A DNA stretch of 64,000 nucleotides from Dipteronia dyeriana (Eukaryota; Streptophyta; Magnoliopsida; Sapindales; Sapindaceae), in assembly GCA_032871835.1 (NCBI GenBank), contig CM065299.1, positions 81,597,652-81,661,651 on the forward strand, written 5' to 3'. Position 1 is the first letter of the stretch. Each line of letters begins with the position of its first letter. Shown in pieces: positions 46,944 to 59,481 of this stretch. The notes beneath the pieces were generated by a model. It did not search any database. It saw only the letters and a program-made list of their open reading frames with translations, and was not told the origin of the DNA. The translations under genes and the position numbers were made by a program.

Positions 46944-49900
46944 TCACTTGCACCAAAGCATGTGAGGCATGTCTCGTAATCCTAGACCATCTAGGTGACC
47001 CGAAAACACTTTAGACGGTAAGGTCTTCATAAATGAATAAGCATGATTGTCTTGTGAAGCTATCTTGGAGACGATCACATCTCCTCTCTGCACTATCTCT
47101 CTAATGAGATAATACTTTCTCTCTATATGCTTCCCTCTTTTATGGCTTCTTGGTTCTTTAGAATTAGCCACAACACCACTGTTATCACAATAAAGTGTGA
47201 TGTGCCTATCCAGATCTGGAACAACTTCCAGATCACTCAAGAACTTACAGAGCCAAACAACCTCATTTAGCAGCTTCACAAGCGGCTACATATTCGGCTT
47301 CCATGGTGGAGTCAGCAATATAAGATTTCTTGACACTTCACCACACAATGGCTCTACCACCCAGGGTGAACACTGATCCAGACATGGATTTTCTAGAATC
47401 CCTGTCTGACTGAAAATCAGAATCCGTGTAACCTAACGGGATCAAATCCTACCCAAAATACACTAGCATATAGTCTCTCGTTCTCCGAAGATACTTGAGA
47501 ATTGTCTTGACAACAACCCAATGATCCAATCCTGGGTTGGACTGGTATCTACTGACTACTCCCACTGCATAGCAGATGTCCGGTCTCGTGCATAACATAG
47601 CATACATGAGACTACCTATTGCCGATGCATAGGGTACAAGTCTCATATCCTTAATTTCTTGAGGTGTCTTAGGACACTGTTCCTTAGACAAGTTAACTCT
47701 ATGCCTAGAAGGTAAATTATATTTCTTAGAGTTTTGCATCGAAAATCGCACAAGAATCTTATCGATATATGATACCTGAGATAGTGCTATGAGTTTGTTC
47801 TTACGATCCCTTATAATCTGGATCCCAAGAACATAACTCGCCTCTCCCAAATCTTTCATTTGGAAAAGGCTAGCCAGCCAACCCTTTACATCAGACAACA
47901 CTCCCATATCATTTCCAATGAGTAGGATATCATCTACGTAAAGGACCAAGAAAACTACTTTCTTATCAATGATGCGCTTGTAGACACAAGGCTCATCGAC
48001 ATTCTGCTCAAAGCCATAGGTTTTGATCACACCATCAAACCTGATGTTCCAAGATCTAGATGCTTGTTTAAGCCCATAGATTGACCTTTGCAGCTTGCAA
48101 ACCTTTTGCTCTTGATCTGGAGGCACGAATCCCTCTGGTTGCATCATATAGATGCTCTCATCAAGATTGTCATTCAAGAATGTAGTCTTGACGTCTATTT
48201 GCCAAATTTCATAATCGAAATAGGCAGCAATGGATAAGAGAATCCTAATAGACTTAAACATGGTAACTGGCGAGAAGGTCTCTTCATAATCGACCCCCTC
48301 TTTCTAGGTATAACCCTTAGCCACTAGTCTTGCCTTGAAGGTCTCTACCTTCCCGTCTACTCATCTCTTTCTCTTGTAAATCCACTTACACCCTATAAGT
48401 TTTACCCCTTCCGGTAAATCTACAAGATCCCAGACTGAGTTAGAGTACATGTACTCCATCTTAAGATTCATGGCTTTAAGCCATTCCTCTTTATCAGGAT
48501 CTTCCATTGCATTCTTAAATGTCAATGGATCATCCATACTATCAGCAGAGACAACACCTTATCCCTCACCTATACCTAAAAAGCGTTCAGGTTGTCTCAC
48601 AACCCTCTCACTACGTCTAGGTGGTAGTGTATCCTGATCAGGAACCATCTGACTCTCAGATGTTTATGGATCAACAACTCTTATTGATGTAGCACTTGTC
48701 TCACTAGGCTCCAACTCATTTAATACAATCTTGGAACGTGGTTTATGGTCACTAATATAACTATCCTCAAGAAACATTACATTTTTCGATACAAATACTT
48801 TGTTATCTTCGGGACTATAGATGTGTCCACCTCTGGTCTCCTTGGAGTATCCTACAAACAGGCAGACCACAGACTTGGAGTCTAGCTTTCCAGTTATGTT
48901 CTTCAGTACGTGTGCTGGACACCTCCATATGCAGAAATATCGCAAACTAGCTTTACGACCATTCCACAACTCTAGGGGAGTCTTAGGAACATATTTGGAT
49001 GGCACCACATTCAAAATGTATGCCGTTGTTTGCAACTCATACCCCCAGAAGGAATTTGGTAATGATGAGAAGCTAATCATAGATCTCACCATTTCCATTA
49101 GGGTTCTATTTCTCCTATCCGCTACCACCATTTGTGTACCGGGAGATGTGAGCTGGGAAACTATCCCATGCTCGACCATAAAGTCTTTAAACTCTTGGTT
49201 AAGGTACTCACCTCCACGATCCGATCGCAGTGACTTAATAGTCCTACCTAATTGATTCTCAACTTCAGCTCGAAATTCTTTGAACATTTCAAATGTTTCC
49301 GACTTCCGTTGCGTTAGGTAGACATATCCGTATCTTGAGTAGTCATCTATAAAGGTGACATAGTACTCATAAGCACCTCTAGCTTTAACATTCATCGGTC
49401 CGCAGACGTCTTTATGTATAACCTCTAGCGGTTCTTTAGCTCTAAGCCCTTTTCCAGTAAAAATTCTCTTAGTCATCTTACCTTCCATACAAGATTCGCA
49501 GACAGGTAAGGTGTCAACCTTTAACTCACTTAAAGGTCCACTTTTTACTAGTCTGACTATCTGGTCAAGGTTGATATGACCAAGCCTTAGATGCCAGAGA
49601 TACGTGTCATTATCTGGAGAAATATTATGTCGTTTAGTTTTTGGTTTTTCAACCTTAAACATTTCGGTGTTGAGCAGAGTAGTATGTATTAACGGTCTTA
49701 ACACGTACAAATTGTTTTCATTAATTCCTAAACAAATATTCAGTTCCAATAATAACAGACTTATAATTAAAAGAAACAAAATATTTTTGTTCTAACAACT
49801 TAGAAACAAAAATCAAATTCCGTGTAAATCCAGGAATATAAAATACATTGTTCAACAATATATAATTATTACAAAAACGTAATCTAATTACGCCCACTGC

Positions 49901-50342
49901 TAGTGCCAACACGTCATCCCCTGACCCCACACGTATTGAGAAAGCTTGCTCCTCTAGCTGTGTCTAAGAATCAGTCCATTGTAAAGAAGAACAAACATGG
50001 TTAGTGGCCCCCGAATCAACTATCCAAAGTAAAGAATAATCTTCTACTAAACACGACTCAAGAACAAGTAAATCATATTTACTTTTCTTGGACTTCTTCT
50101 TGCTTTGGGCTTTCTTAGGTTTGGGCTTACCCTTCGTTTGTATGCCTCTCGAACAGTTCGTGTTGCATTGACAGCAGGCGCTGGAAGACATTCCTCCTAA
50201 GCACAAACTTGAGGTCTTTGGTGACCAATATTGCATTAATGTTAAGTTTCCACTTAGTGTAGTTATCACCAGTTAATATGTCATTTACGAGAATTTGAAG
50301 TAATGCAGAAGACATTATTGCTAAAATAAATAAAACATTCAT
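46944..50342 (-). pseudogene. Copia B gag-pol pseudogene
   Basis: In minus-strand order: a gag start with MSSALLQILVNDILTGDNYT (about 50310) cut short and joined by deletion to a Lys-rich stretch; protease LLWIVDSGATNHVC (about 50010); GAG-pre-integrase and integrase (48664-49779; WHLRLGHI, CESCMEGKM, KDVCGP, SDRGGEY); reverse transcriptase (47449-48261; WQIDVKTTFLND, LYVDDILL near 47940); RNase H (46944-47279; LYCDNSGVVANSKEPRSHKR). Catalytic motifs are largely kept, but the frames are separated by stops between integrase and RT and between RT and RNase H, and most of gag is missing. It is the best-preserved Copia pol here, yet not functional. Confidence 0.92.
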
Positions 50343-52280
50343 TCAGTCATTTATTTAAAACAAGTGCGAGTGCTTTGGCATAAATTTAAACATGATGCAT
50401 GAGCATGTTTAACAAACTAGAACTACCCTAAAACTAGTTGCTAGACCACGACAATCCAACATACCACAAAGAAGTGCCGCCTTAGGGTCGGTCAAGTCTT
50501 TGCATGTTGGACAGAGACATTCTCAATCAAATGATATTCTAGAATAACTCGAATATCGTTCAACCATCGTTTATTCAGTCGGGTTTTTAATTAACAAACT
50601 TAATCAAAACCTTCGTGAGTGTAACCCACCATTTCAGATCTCACGAGCTTAACTCGAGAATTGCCGCCTTAGGGTCGGTCAATCCGGAAATACCCTCAGA
50701 AATCCTATCCATTAGGAAGTCAACCTTGGTATTAACCTTGGTATTAACCTTTGTGGAAACCCTCCTTAGGGAGGACGAAAGCAAAGCTGTCACGAGGCCC
50801 TACTCGGATCTCACAGCGTTTAACTAACGATGGAGACCGCGGGATATATATGTCATATATCCCTCTCCCATTCACTATTTTAAAATTAGGGTTTTCTATT
50901 AATCGTTAATGCACCTAGATGCTACATGATTAAATGACTAACTTTAATCAAGTTATCTAGCGCATTAACTAATTAGAAACAAATTCTAATTAACTAATAA
51001 ATTATTAATGATTTTTAACAATTAAAAATCTAATATATTAGTGAATAATCTAAGCTTTGTAAACTATTTACTAAGGTCAGATTATTATGTTAGTGTTTAC
51101 CAAATTTTAACTATTAAAACTCGAACACTTTATTCGGTTCAGTTATTATTAGGTAATTAATAAATCCTAATTACAATAAATGACCCTATTAATCTAACTT
51201 ATTAAACTCTTTAATAACTAGATTAATATTAATGAGAATTACCAAGTTTTCTAACCATTAAAAAAAAACTAATCTCATTATTCATAGCCAATTATGTATA
51301 TTGTCCATTTTAATCACATTAAAAAATACATAAAATATCAGGTTATGATGCGTGTATGATATATCAAATATATTTGTGTAGGCACATCTAATCTAAATGA
51401 TATACGTACACATGACAATGTTTTTATCATCACATAATATAAAGCATACATGAATTGACCGAGTACTATGGATTATTTAACATAAAAAATTGGAATCTAG
51501 AATTATAAAAAAAATTCCAAGACATTCATTGGTCTTCTAGTAACTTCAGATATCTTCTAGTCTCTTCAGGTCACTCCGATTTATCTCATAAATCCGAAAC
51601 GAGAAATCTGCACGGAACACACTAGGCAACACTTGCCAACCGAACCGTGCATGAATAGTACCTGGTGAATAGTGTCGAGGGGGCGTGAACAGTGTCGGTG
51701 AACAGTACATCGATGAACAGTAACCCGCCGTGAATAGTACGTCGTGAACAGCTCGATGAATAGTATGCCGTGAACAGTACGCCACATGACCAATATGTCG
51801 TGAACAGTAACGCTGCCATGAACATTACCCACGTCGCGCGCGTTTCTAGTTCTTTGTTTACAGGTTATAATTTTTTTTTTATATTATTTACAATACAATA
51901 ATAGTAAAATAAATAAAATAAAAAATTATACAACCCATAAACCCTAAATCCACAGTACCATAAAAAATTATAATCAACCATGTTTAAATTAAACAATTTA
52001 ATTATAAACATTCATACAATCATAAAGATGGTGCCTACACTTTCATACATACAGGAGCATCGAAAACAATTTCCAGCTCTGAAAAATAAAACTGGCTCTG
52101 ATACCAATTGTAGGAACCAATTCCCATCTCATAGGTGTGGGTCTGGTCCCAACTCTTTGGGGTGACACCCACAGATACCTATCAGAGCACTCCTCTAAGA
52201 AGCCCCCAGGCGGAGAGCCACGCTTCGTCACACGATCACGCATGAGAGTTCCCGGGGATCGGCCAGTCGCCACTGCCTTT
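50343..52280 (-). other. Copia B leader with tandem repeats
   Basis: Noncoding. A CCGCCTTAGGGTCGGTCAA phrase occurs twice (near 50479 and 50664). Positions 51650-51840 contain about a dozen GTGAACAGTA-type units of 12-17 bp. Positions 51003-52090 are homologous to the Copia A leader. Confidence 0.7.
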
Positions 52281-52294
52281 GCTCTGATACCAAT
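52090..52294 (-). repeat. Duplicated primer-site segment of Copia B
   Basis: GGCTCTGATACCAATTG occurs at about 52092, followed by TAGGAACCAATTCCC and about 170 bp absent from Copia A. A second GCTCTGATACCAAT (52281-52294) then abuts the real LTR. Each copy, read on the minus strand, is an initiator-Met primer site, and the intervening piece begins like an LTR (TGTAGGAACC). Confidence 0.78.
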
Positions 52295-52729
52295 TGTTGG
52301 AACCCCGTTCAACTGTCACGCAACGGAAGTAGGTTTTAAAATTTTTATACAGATCATAATCTGCATCGGGGACCAGTGAACTTTAGATCGTAATTATTTT
52401 TCGGAACTAATACATACAATATGTATACACAGAAAATTGTAATCAATAAAATCTGAAGAACATACCAACGTTTGGAGGCTCTTTCACTTTACGATGTGCT
52501 CCTGTCTGAAATATTATGTGCTCCTGTCTGAACCACTCGTTCTTCCTCGCTATCTCCCGGATCTGGTAACTGCGTGTGGACGCGTCACGATCTCAAGAAC
52601 TTGAATGGAGGATGTAGAGAAAATTTAATAAAAACTCTTTCTTCTCAATTTGGTGTATTGATTTTACGCACACATGAATTGCATCTCATGCAAAACATAT
52701 ATTGACAGATGTGGTTCAGTATCTCTAAA

Positions 52730-52772
<43 letters not shown>

Positions 52773-54597
52773 GCCTGCACACAAAAAATATTTATATCGT
52801 CTGCACCAATATATATGTATATCTCGCCTGCAACCTATATCACAAATCCATATCTTTTATATATTCCGTATATTATATATAAAAAGTCAACCTCTCTTTT
52901 TATATATATCTCTATATTGTTTTTATCCTATACAAACACTTATATATGTGTACACACTAATTTGTATCATATGCAATCTATTGTGTTATAATTGATATAT
53001 ATCTTTTAATTATCTTTTTCAAATATATCTAATATATTAAAAGTGATAATAAGTATTTTAAATTTAAACTTAAATTCAAATACTTTGATAAATGATTTAG
53101 TAAAATAAAATAATCCTATTATTTTATCTTTACCTAAATCCATATATCAACTAATACCCTCCATTTAATAGTTAATTAATAATTTATAATTATCAATATA
53201 ATTAAATTATCTAATTATTTAATTAATTTAACTATTAACATTCATTAATTAAATAATCTCATTATTCAATTAATTCCCGAATACATACGTGTAACTTTTG
53301 TAACACAATTAATTGAACAATCCAATTAATTAACCGTAACCCTTGTTACCTAAACTAATCGGGCTAGCAAGAGGACCTAATGGACCCACAGTATTTTGAG
53401 CTCCAATAATCCTCGAAATCATTAATTAAACTCTTTAATTAATATTCCTTGATTATTAACTCCGGTGTTATTCCACTAAAAACCCGAAGCTGCACTCTCT
53501 TAACTGTAGACGCTTTTACACAGACTGATACAACTCGGTGTCCATAGATATAGCTATTACACATGGTGTGATCCTCCACATTAGTTCATAATTAGAGTTG
53601 GGTCATAATGTCCGTTATACCCCTCTAATTACATATATCCTTTAAGTACCGTTGATTCTCTAATGGACAATAAATCCTATTTCCTCACGGAATTAGGAGA
53701 GCGATAATATTATCCAAACCTCGAATCAACCTTTAAGGGAACTACCGTCTACTTCTCACAATGAGTGGATTCCACTATTGTGTACAAACCTTCCCAGCCA
53801 CAAGCCAAACCGTAATCCCAACATACGGAGCATATTGATCTGGAAATGTATCTGACCTCACCCATGGTATATCAAAGACCATGATTTAACATGAAGGAGT
53901 CGATAAGACACTCAAGATTAAGATCACCCACATATAGCCATCTTTAGTTGATATATATGAATCTCATCGGTAAACGGATCTTGGTGAGAGATTCATATAG
54001 ATCATGGCCCAGTTCTATATGATCACATCATACAAGGTGCCTCCATTCTCATATCTCCATATGAATGGTTCAGGATAGAATCACCGTACATTATGAAATG
54101 GACCGCAACTATAGATTAACCACAAATAAAGTACCCAGTTTTATTTGCTATCTATGGACTCTTTAGATTGCACGTCTCTTACTGTATCCATTCGTATATG
54201 ACACTCATATACACAGTTCGAGATTACATCCGGAAATCTTGGATGTTAAATAAATGCACAAGTTATATAATAAACAACACAACAAGAATGAATTGAACTT
54301 TTCATTTTATTTATTTAATAAATCCATTTACAATTACATCTTTAGGGCATAAACCCCAATATACAGTACCCAATTTTATTTGCTATCTATGGACTATTTA
54401 TATTGCACGTCTCTTACTGTATCCATCCGTATATGACACTCATATACATAGTTCGAGATTACATCAAGCAATCTTAGATGTTAAATATATGCACAAGTTT
54501 TAAAATAAACAATACAACAAGAATGAATTGAACTTTTCCTTTTATTTATTTCATAAATCCATTTACAAATTACATCTTTAGGGCATAAACCCCAACA
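52295..54597 (-). repeat. Copia B 5' LTR with duplicated end
   Basis: It starts TGTTGGAACCCC. The family LTR would end at about 54358 (AAACCCCAA), but the last approximately 235 bp are repeated in tandem (about 54127-54358 and 54363-54597), the second copy giving the true CCCCAACA end. An AT run lies at 52734-52772. Confidence 0.85.
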
Positions 54598-54830
54598 TCG
54601 GGCGAGACATGACGAATTGGTCCAAGACCTCGTTCTGCCCCACTGAGCTCGATCGACGTTGGGGGCGGGAAGGAAGAGCCTCTAGAACGTCAGCCTCGTG
54701 CTCCGTTGAAAATCGTGGAGTTGGGAGCATAGATGGAGGGGCAGAGGCATTAGGTAAATTGGTTAAGGGGGCAACAACAGTAGCAGGTGTAGGGAAAAAA
54801 TGGTTAAAAACACAATGGAAACGTGAGAAA
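54598..54830 (-). pseudogene. Gypsy 1 antisense gene, continuation beyond the Copia block
   Basis: On the minus strand this resembles 58215-58410 of Gypsy 2, including CGATCGAGCTCAGTGGGGCA versus CAATCGAGCTCAAATGGTCA and GAGGTCTTGGACCAATTCGT versus GAGGTTTTGAAACAGTTCGT. It corresponds to the Ser/Pro-rich linker. Similarity stops at about 54810-54840. Confidence 0.72.
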
Positions 54831-54839
54831 TACTAAAAT

Positions 54840-55273
54840 TAGGGTTTGCGTATAAATAAAAATTTTCCCTTTTAATAACGGGAACCTTAACTCTAGATTA
54901 ATTGATGTATATAAAAAGTATTGTACCTTTTTTTTCGTGACGATTGAACTAAATTTAATCTGTAAGATCTTCCAATCCAATCACGAACGTGAATCACCTA
55001 GGAGTGAGGCTTCCTTTCTTTAAATTGGATACCAGAGGATGGAAACAAACAAAATCTTCTTCTTTGTTAGTCACAATAATCCTCCAAGAGAAAAACCAAG
55101 AACGTTCCGTCACTTTTGAATTATCAATCAATTTGATTGAAACTCGCGTGAACCTTGATTCAATGTTGTACACAAAACCCTTTTGATGCAAATGATACTA
55201 GTGTACTATCGAAAACAAAAACGTTCCCTTTTTACTCCATGCTTGGCAGAATTCTTCACACAATGAGTTGGAC

Positions 55274-55324
<51 letters not shown>

Positions 55325-56690
55325 AACGAGAAATTTACTCAAGATGACAAATTTCCAATAACGCTCTCAAGACCACTACCACGGAGGTGGTGGCCAGGGT
55401 CTGTACCTTTGATACCTAACCTGCTTAGATAAAAACGAATGTTTGTATAACAATAGTAAGTGGGGATTTTAGTGTCGATTACTCGTGGTATACATCATTC
55501 TCTCTCATATGCTTACTATCTCTCTAGAACGTAGGAAGCTGGAAGCTTCGTACTTGTCGAATAGTGGACGTCACGACGCCCGTGTTCTGATCACAGAATT
55601 TAGGCCCGACGTACTTCTCTCTCCCTTTTACTCTGTCGTCTATATGTCACGCTCCTCTCTTTTTCTTTTTAGGTATATTTATATATGACCGAATCAATTT
55701 GAATGAGTGTATCTCCCGCCTTGACTCTCTGAACCTACTCCCCCCTAATCGGGCGGGATCCTCTATTTGAAAGTCGTTGACTCAGAGTAAATAACGGAAG
55801 CGATGATATTGTTGACGAAGATAAGTTTGTTTCCTTTTTGGAATCAAATTCTTGACTTGCATGTAAATGTTGGTTATTACATAGATATGTTCTTATGCGT
55901 ACTTACAGCATGATTCTTCATGGATGTCGCTAAGCTAGCCGTTCATAGTCTTCGTAGAACGAGGTAGATCTATGCTTTGGTTCCATTCTCGGACGCTTGG
56001 AATGGACATCCTAGTAGGCATTCCTATGGGGTAACATGGATCTGATTCACTTAGAGGCCTTCTTCCTCCTCGTATCGTGGAGGGGACAACGGATTCCTAG
56101 AGAGGTTGGTGGGCTTCTCGTTCAGGCTATGAATTAAGTTTGATCTTTAAAAGCCTTAACCCTGTGGAGGCTTGCTTTATTTGTCGGGCTTCTTTCGAAT
56201 GTCTCTTGAGCTTGGCGATCCTCCCTTTCTGTCACGGGGTGGTTGAGAAGCCCTACCCTAGGAACCGAGGTTCCCAGCTAGGTGGCCTAGAGAAGCCTAG
56301 ATTCCAGTGTTCACGTAGGGGCTCGACCTGGTCGTGCCTAGCTTTTTCACTGATAGTTATGAAGCCCGATGATCCTTCCGTGCTTCTATGGGGTAGTTTT
56401 ATGGTACACCCGGAGTTTCATGAATATCAATTTTGGGCTTCGATTCAGGCTTGGAGAGTGGAAAATTTCTCGTTGACCCATAGCCAAATTTTACTATTAA
56501 CAGAAGTTCCCTCTAACTTGAACACCGGAGGTAGAGTTGGGGTTAGAGTTAGATTCCCTGTTTAATTGAGAAATTTTCCGTTATGAGATAATTACTGAGA
56601 ATCTCGAATGAATTTTTCTCATTAATTGCTCAAATAACGCGTCAAACTTGAATTGGTGTGTTCTTCGAGGAAAATCGGTTGAGTTATGGC
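54840..56690. other. Unassigned block between the two Gypsy copies, possible LTR
   Basis: By position this should hold the 3' LTR of Gypsy 2 and perhaps of Gypsy 1. I could not find clear TG...CA borders or a partner copy in the window. Content: AT run at 55276-55321, pyrimidine-rich stretches near 55490-55640, and a 141-codon open frame (56140-56565) without recognisable domains. Confidence 0.4.
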
Positions 56691-56881
56691 TCTCCCCTGT
56701 GGCTCGAGGCGATCTTCCCAAGGATATCGCCGATGTCATTACACACCTAACCTCTATTTAAATTCAAACTCACTACCCGTTTCCTTACACATTCTCTCAA
56801 TTTCAAATTTACAGACTTCTTCTCTCTTGCTACCTTCTGTCGATTTCCCTTTTTTTCTCAATCCCCAAAACCTATTCTACC
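56691..56881 (+). promoter_or_regulatory. Promoter-like leader of the Gypsy 2 antisense gene
   Basis: CTCTATTTAAATTC (about 56751-56764) resembles a TATA region. A pyrimidine-rich leader (TTCTCTCAATTTC, CTTCTTCTCTCTTGC) follows, then ATG at 56882. This layout suggests the gene is transcribed from its own start, opposite to pol. No transcript evidence is available. Confidence 0.5.
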
Positions 56882-59481
56882 ATGTCAAAGGCCATTCGTG
56901 ACTCCATTGACTCTCTTATTGAAGGCATAAAGGTCTCAAGTCTCACCCATGGAAAATGGGCTCGACTAGACCTAGGCAGGGACGACTCTCCTCCGTCCCA
57001 ATAATGTCGTAGATCGAGCCAAAATGTAACCATCGGGACTGGGTTTTCTAACCAATCAGACAATCCTCTAAACTTGGTTGACGAGGACTTCGGTGAAGAG
57101 AATAAAGTCGATGTCGCTGGAGAGGGCCAGGTCACAGTCGTCGGTCATTCCCTGGAGATGCATCCTCCATATGACTTCAGGGTCATTCCAGATTCTGCTG
57201 TTGACTCAAAGTCGATCAGCCACTTGAGGAAAAAATACGACATCCCTGACACCGTCTCTCTCACAGTCCACCATAGAAGTTATGACGTCTTTAACCCACC
57301 TAAAGGCGTACTCCCCATCCACGTTGCAGCCTTCGAGAGTGAGGTAAGGCTCCCTCTTCATCCTACCCTTTGATAGGCTCTCAACACCCTTCAGCAGGCT
57401 CTCTTCCAACTAACACCCGGCTTCTGGAGGCATTTGGTTGGCTTCCTCGTGCTATGGAGGGAGCAATGCGAGCTAAGCAAGATAACCAGAGAGCCCGGGG
57501 CAAAATAACTTGCTTTCCTTTTTCAGATTGGGAGACTGGCCAGGGTCCCCCGAGGTTAGTTTTACGCCAAGACTAAGAATAAGTTTAATTTCATCATCCC
57601 TGGAGCTTTAAGGAAGGACCCGATCTGAAAAAAAGAATGGGTATTGGTTGGCAATGATTGGGGGAGCTCGATTTTTATAGGTGGGCATGAGTTCGCGGTT
57701 CCGACCACCTTTAATGATAAGCCCTGGTGGGACCGAGATTCCTTACCCATCGAATCTGAGACGGTGCTGAAGGTCATCCTTGCCAGGAACTACTTGAACC
57801 TGAATTTCCCGACTGCTGACCCTTTTAATCCTCATCGGGTAAACCGCTATCTTCGAATATCCGACGCTACTCCTCGTAAGTATCTTGAACCATCAAGCTT
57901 TTGGGTTGTTGAATGGTTCAGTTCTGATGGTTTTACCATTTTTTTAAACAGTTTTTGTTGTTGCTCCAGCTTCTCGCGAGGCCTGGTAACCTCGGACCCT
58001 TCCCCCTCCTTTCAGGTCGTCCCTGGGAACCTTCTTGGCTACCTCGGAGAAATGGGGCCAATCCTTATGACCGCTGCTTCTCCTGCTCCTGCTCCTGCTC
58101 CATCGCCTTCCCAGATGAGATCTAAGATGGCTTTTCTAGCATCTCGGGCAGCTAAAGCTCTAAATTGATGAGGGCCCACTCACTAGGACACTGATACGTC
58201 CACCTCAGCTTCTTTACCAGTGGTTCCCGCTATAGTTGCTGCTTTTCCAGTTATATTACCCACTCATTCCGCTGATCCAGCTGTGTCCTGGGCAGTTCAG
58301 GCTCCAGGGGATCCCGAGGCTAGTATTCCTGAGATCCCCCCTTCTCGCCCCTACCATCAATCGAGCTCAAATGGTCAAGATGAGGTTTTGAAACAGTTCG
58401 TTGCTTCTTGCCCGGGTGGCGGGTTCTCTAGGATGACTTCCATTCCCGTGGATATTCTGGTTACCAAGGGGTCTGCTCTTCTGGCTGAGGTAGTCATCAC
58501 CTTTATTTTTTGTGATTATGAGCTTTGATTGCTTTCTAACCTTTATTTCATACTTTACAGACTTTCAAGTTCAATGTAGCAATAGGGCCACCAAGTATCC
58601 TTTCTCTGAGATCAGGTAGCTAGAGCTAAAGCTGAGGCTGAGCGGGCGATGGGACTGCTGACGCAGACTCAATCCTTGGTCCAGGAGATGACTTCTAGCC
58701 AGAGGGGAATGGAAACACAACTGGCTGATCTTTAGTGCGACCATGAGAGGTTGAAGTGGTCTTTTGACCAATAAACTCCTCGGTCTAAGCGACGAGCCAG
58801 CCAGCGAGATGACTAGAAGGAAGAAGCGAAGGCGTTAGATGTTGAGAATCATGTTCTGCAAGCCCAAGTAGCCAAGCTTCAGGCTGAGGTGGATTCCTCC
58901 TTCAGCGAGGGATACTTCTATGCCTCCTACCAAGTCATTGAAGCCTTCCCCTCCCCCTTTGACTTGTCAATTATTGCTAACTGGGATAGGGAGGAGATAT
59001 TGGCCAAGGTCACAGAGATGTCTCGCCCCTTAGGTGATGACCTGGATTCCTCTAATGTGGCCAAAGCCGGGAAGCAACCAGCTGGGTCAGATCTTCTTTC
59101 TCATCCTCCTCCTTCCATTTTCCCAATGTTAGGTCCGGGAGAATCCTTGAGGGGGTTCTACCTATGGAGCCAGAAGGAGATCTTATAGAAGCCTGAGGTT
59201 CCTCTAAGGTGCCTTCAAGAGAGTAGCCAGCAGTAGGGGAAATTATACCATAGTCAATGGCCAACCTTCTTGATGCAGCCATACCTCTTGAGGTCATGGC
59301 GGTGGTCAATGAGGTCTTGGAGAAGGATCCTTTTGAGCACCAGGCAATCGAGGGGCATCCTCTGGAAGAGGTGGTAGAGGTGGCTATCCGGGATGAGCGA
59401 CCACCCGAAAGAGGAGCAGGGGGCGAAGTTCATCCGAAAGGAAGGGAAGCTGAAGGAGATCAGGAAGATGTAGAAGCTTGA
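56882..59481 (+). pseudogene. Gypsy 2 antisense accessory gene (PF04195-like), decayed
   Basis: One frame runs from ATG 56882 to about 58489, broken only by stops (57002, 57371, 57374 and others up to about 57630). Order: N-terminus MSKAIRDSIDSLIEG; a region with FRVIPDSAVDSKSISHLRKK, YDVFNPPKGVLPIHVAAFES, LPLHPTL and LTPGFWRHLVGFLVLW, which resembles the putative gypsy-type transposon domain PF04195; WWDRDSLPIESE and LNLNFPTADPFNPHRVNRYL; a Pro/Ala linker (APAPAPSPSQ); a Ser-rich part with PEIPPSRPYHQSSSNGQDEV; a probable 71-bp intron (58490-58560); TFKFNVA; a coiled coil (AKAEAERAMGLLTQTQSLVQ); and the C-terminal LLDAAIPLEVMAVVNEVLEK, stop at 59479-59481. A 1-base insertion near 58583 and another shift near 59190-59250 break the frame. 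Antisense genes between integrase and the 3' LTR are known in some Tat-lineage elements (for example Grande); their role is not established. Confidence 0.82.
58490..58560 (+). other. Probable intron of the antisense gene
   Basis: GCTGAG|GTAGTC and TTTACAG|ACTTTC bound 71 bp in phase 0. The same exon edge (GCTGAG|GTAACT) is present in the Gypsy 1 copy at 38171/38170, followed by unrelated intron sequence. Confidence 0.65.

Noticed and set aside
56140..56565. 141-codon frame left of the antisense gene
   Set aside because: No recognisable motif and no matching copy. It probably lies in LTR or spacer DNA.
57876..57969. Second possible intron in the antisense gene (GTAAGT to CTCCAG)
   Set aside because: Splice-like motifs are present, but removal of 94 bp would shift out of the frame that clearly continues downstream.
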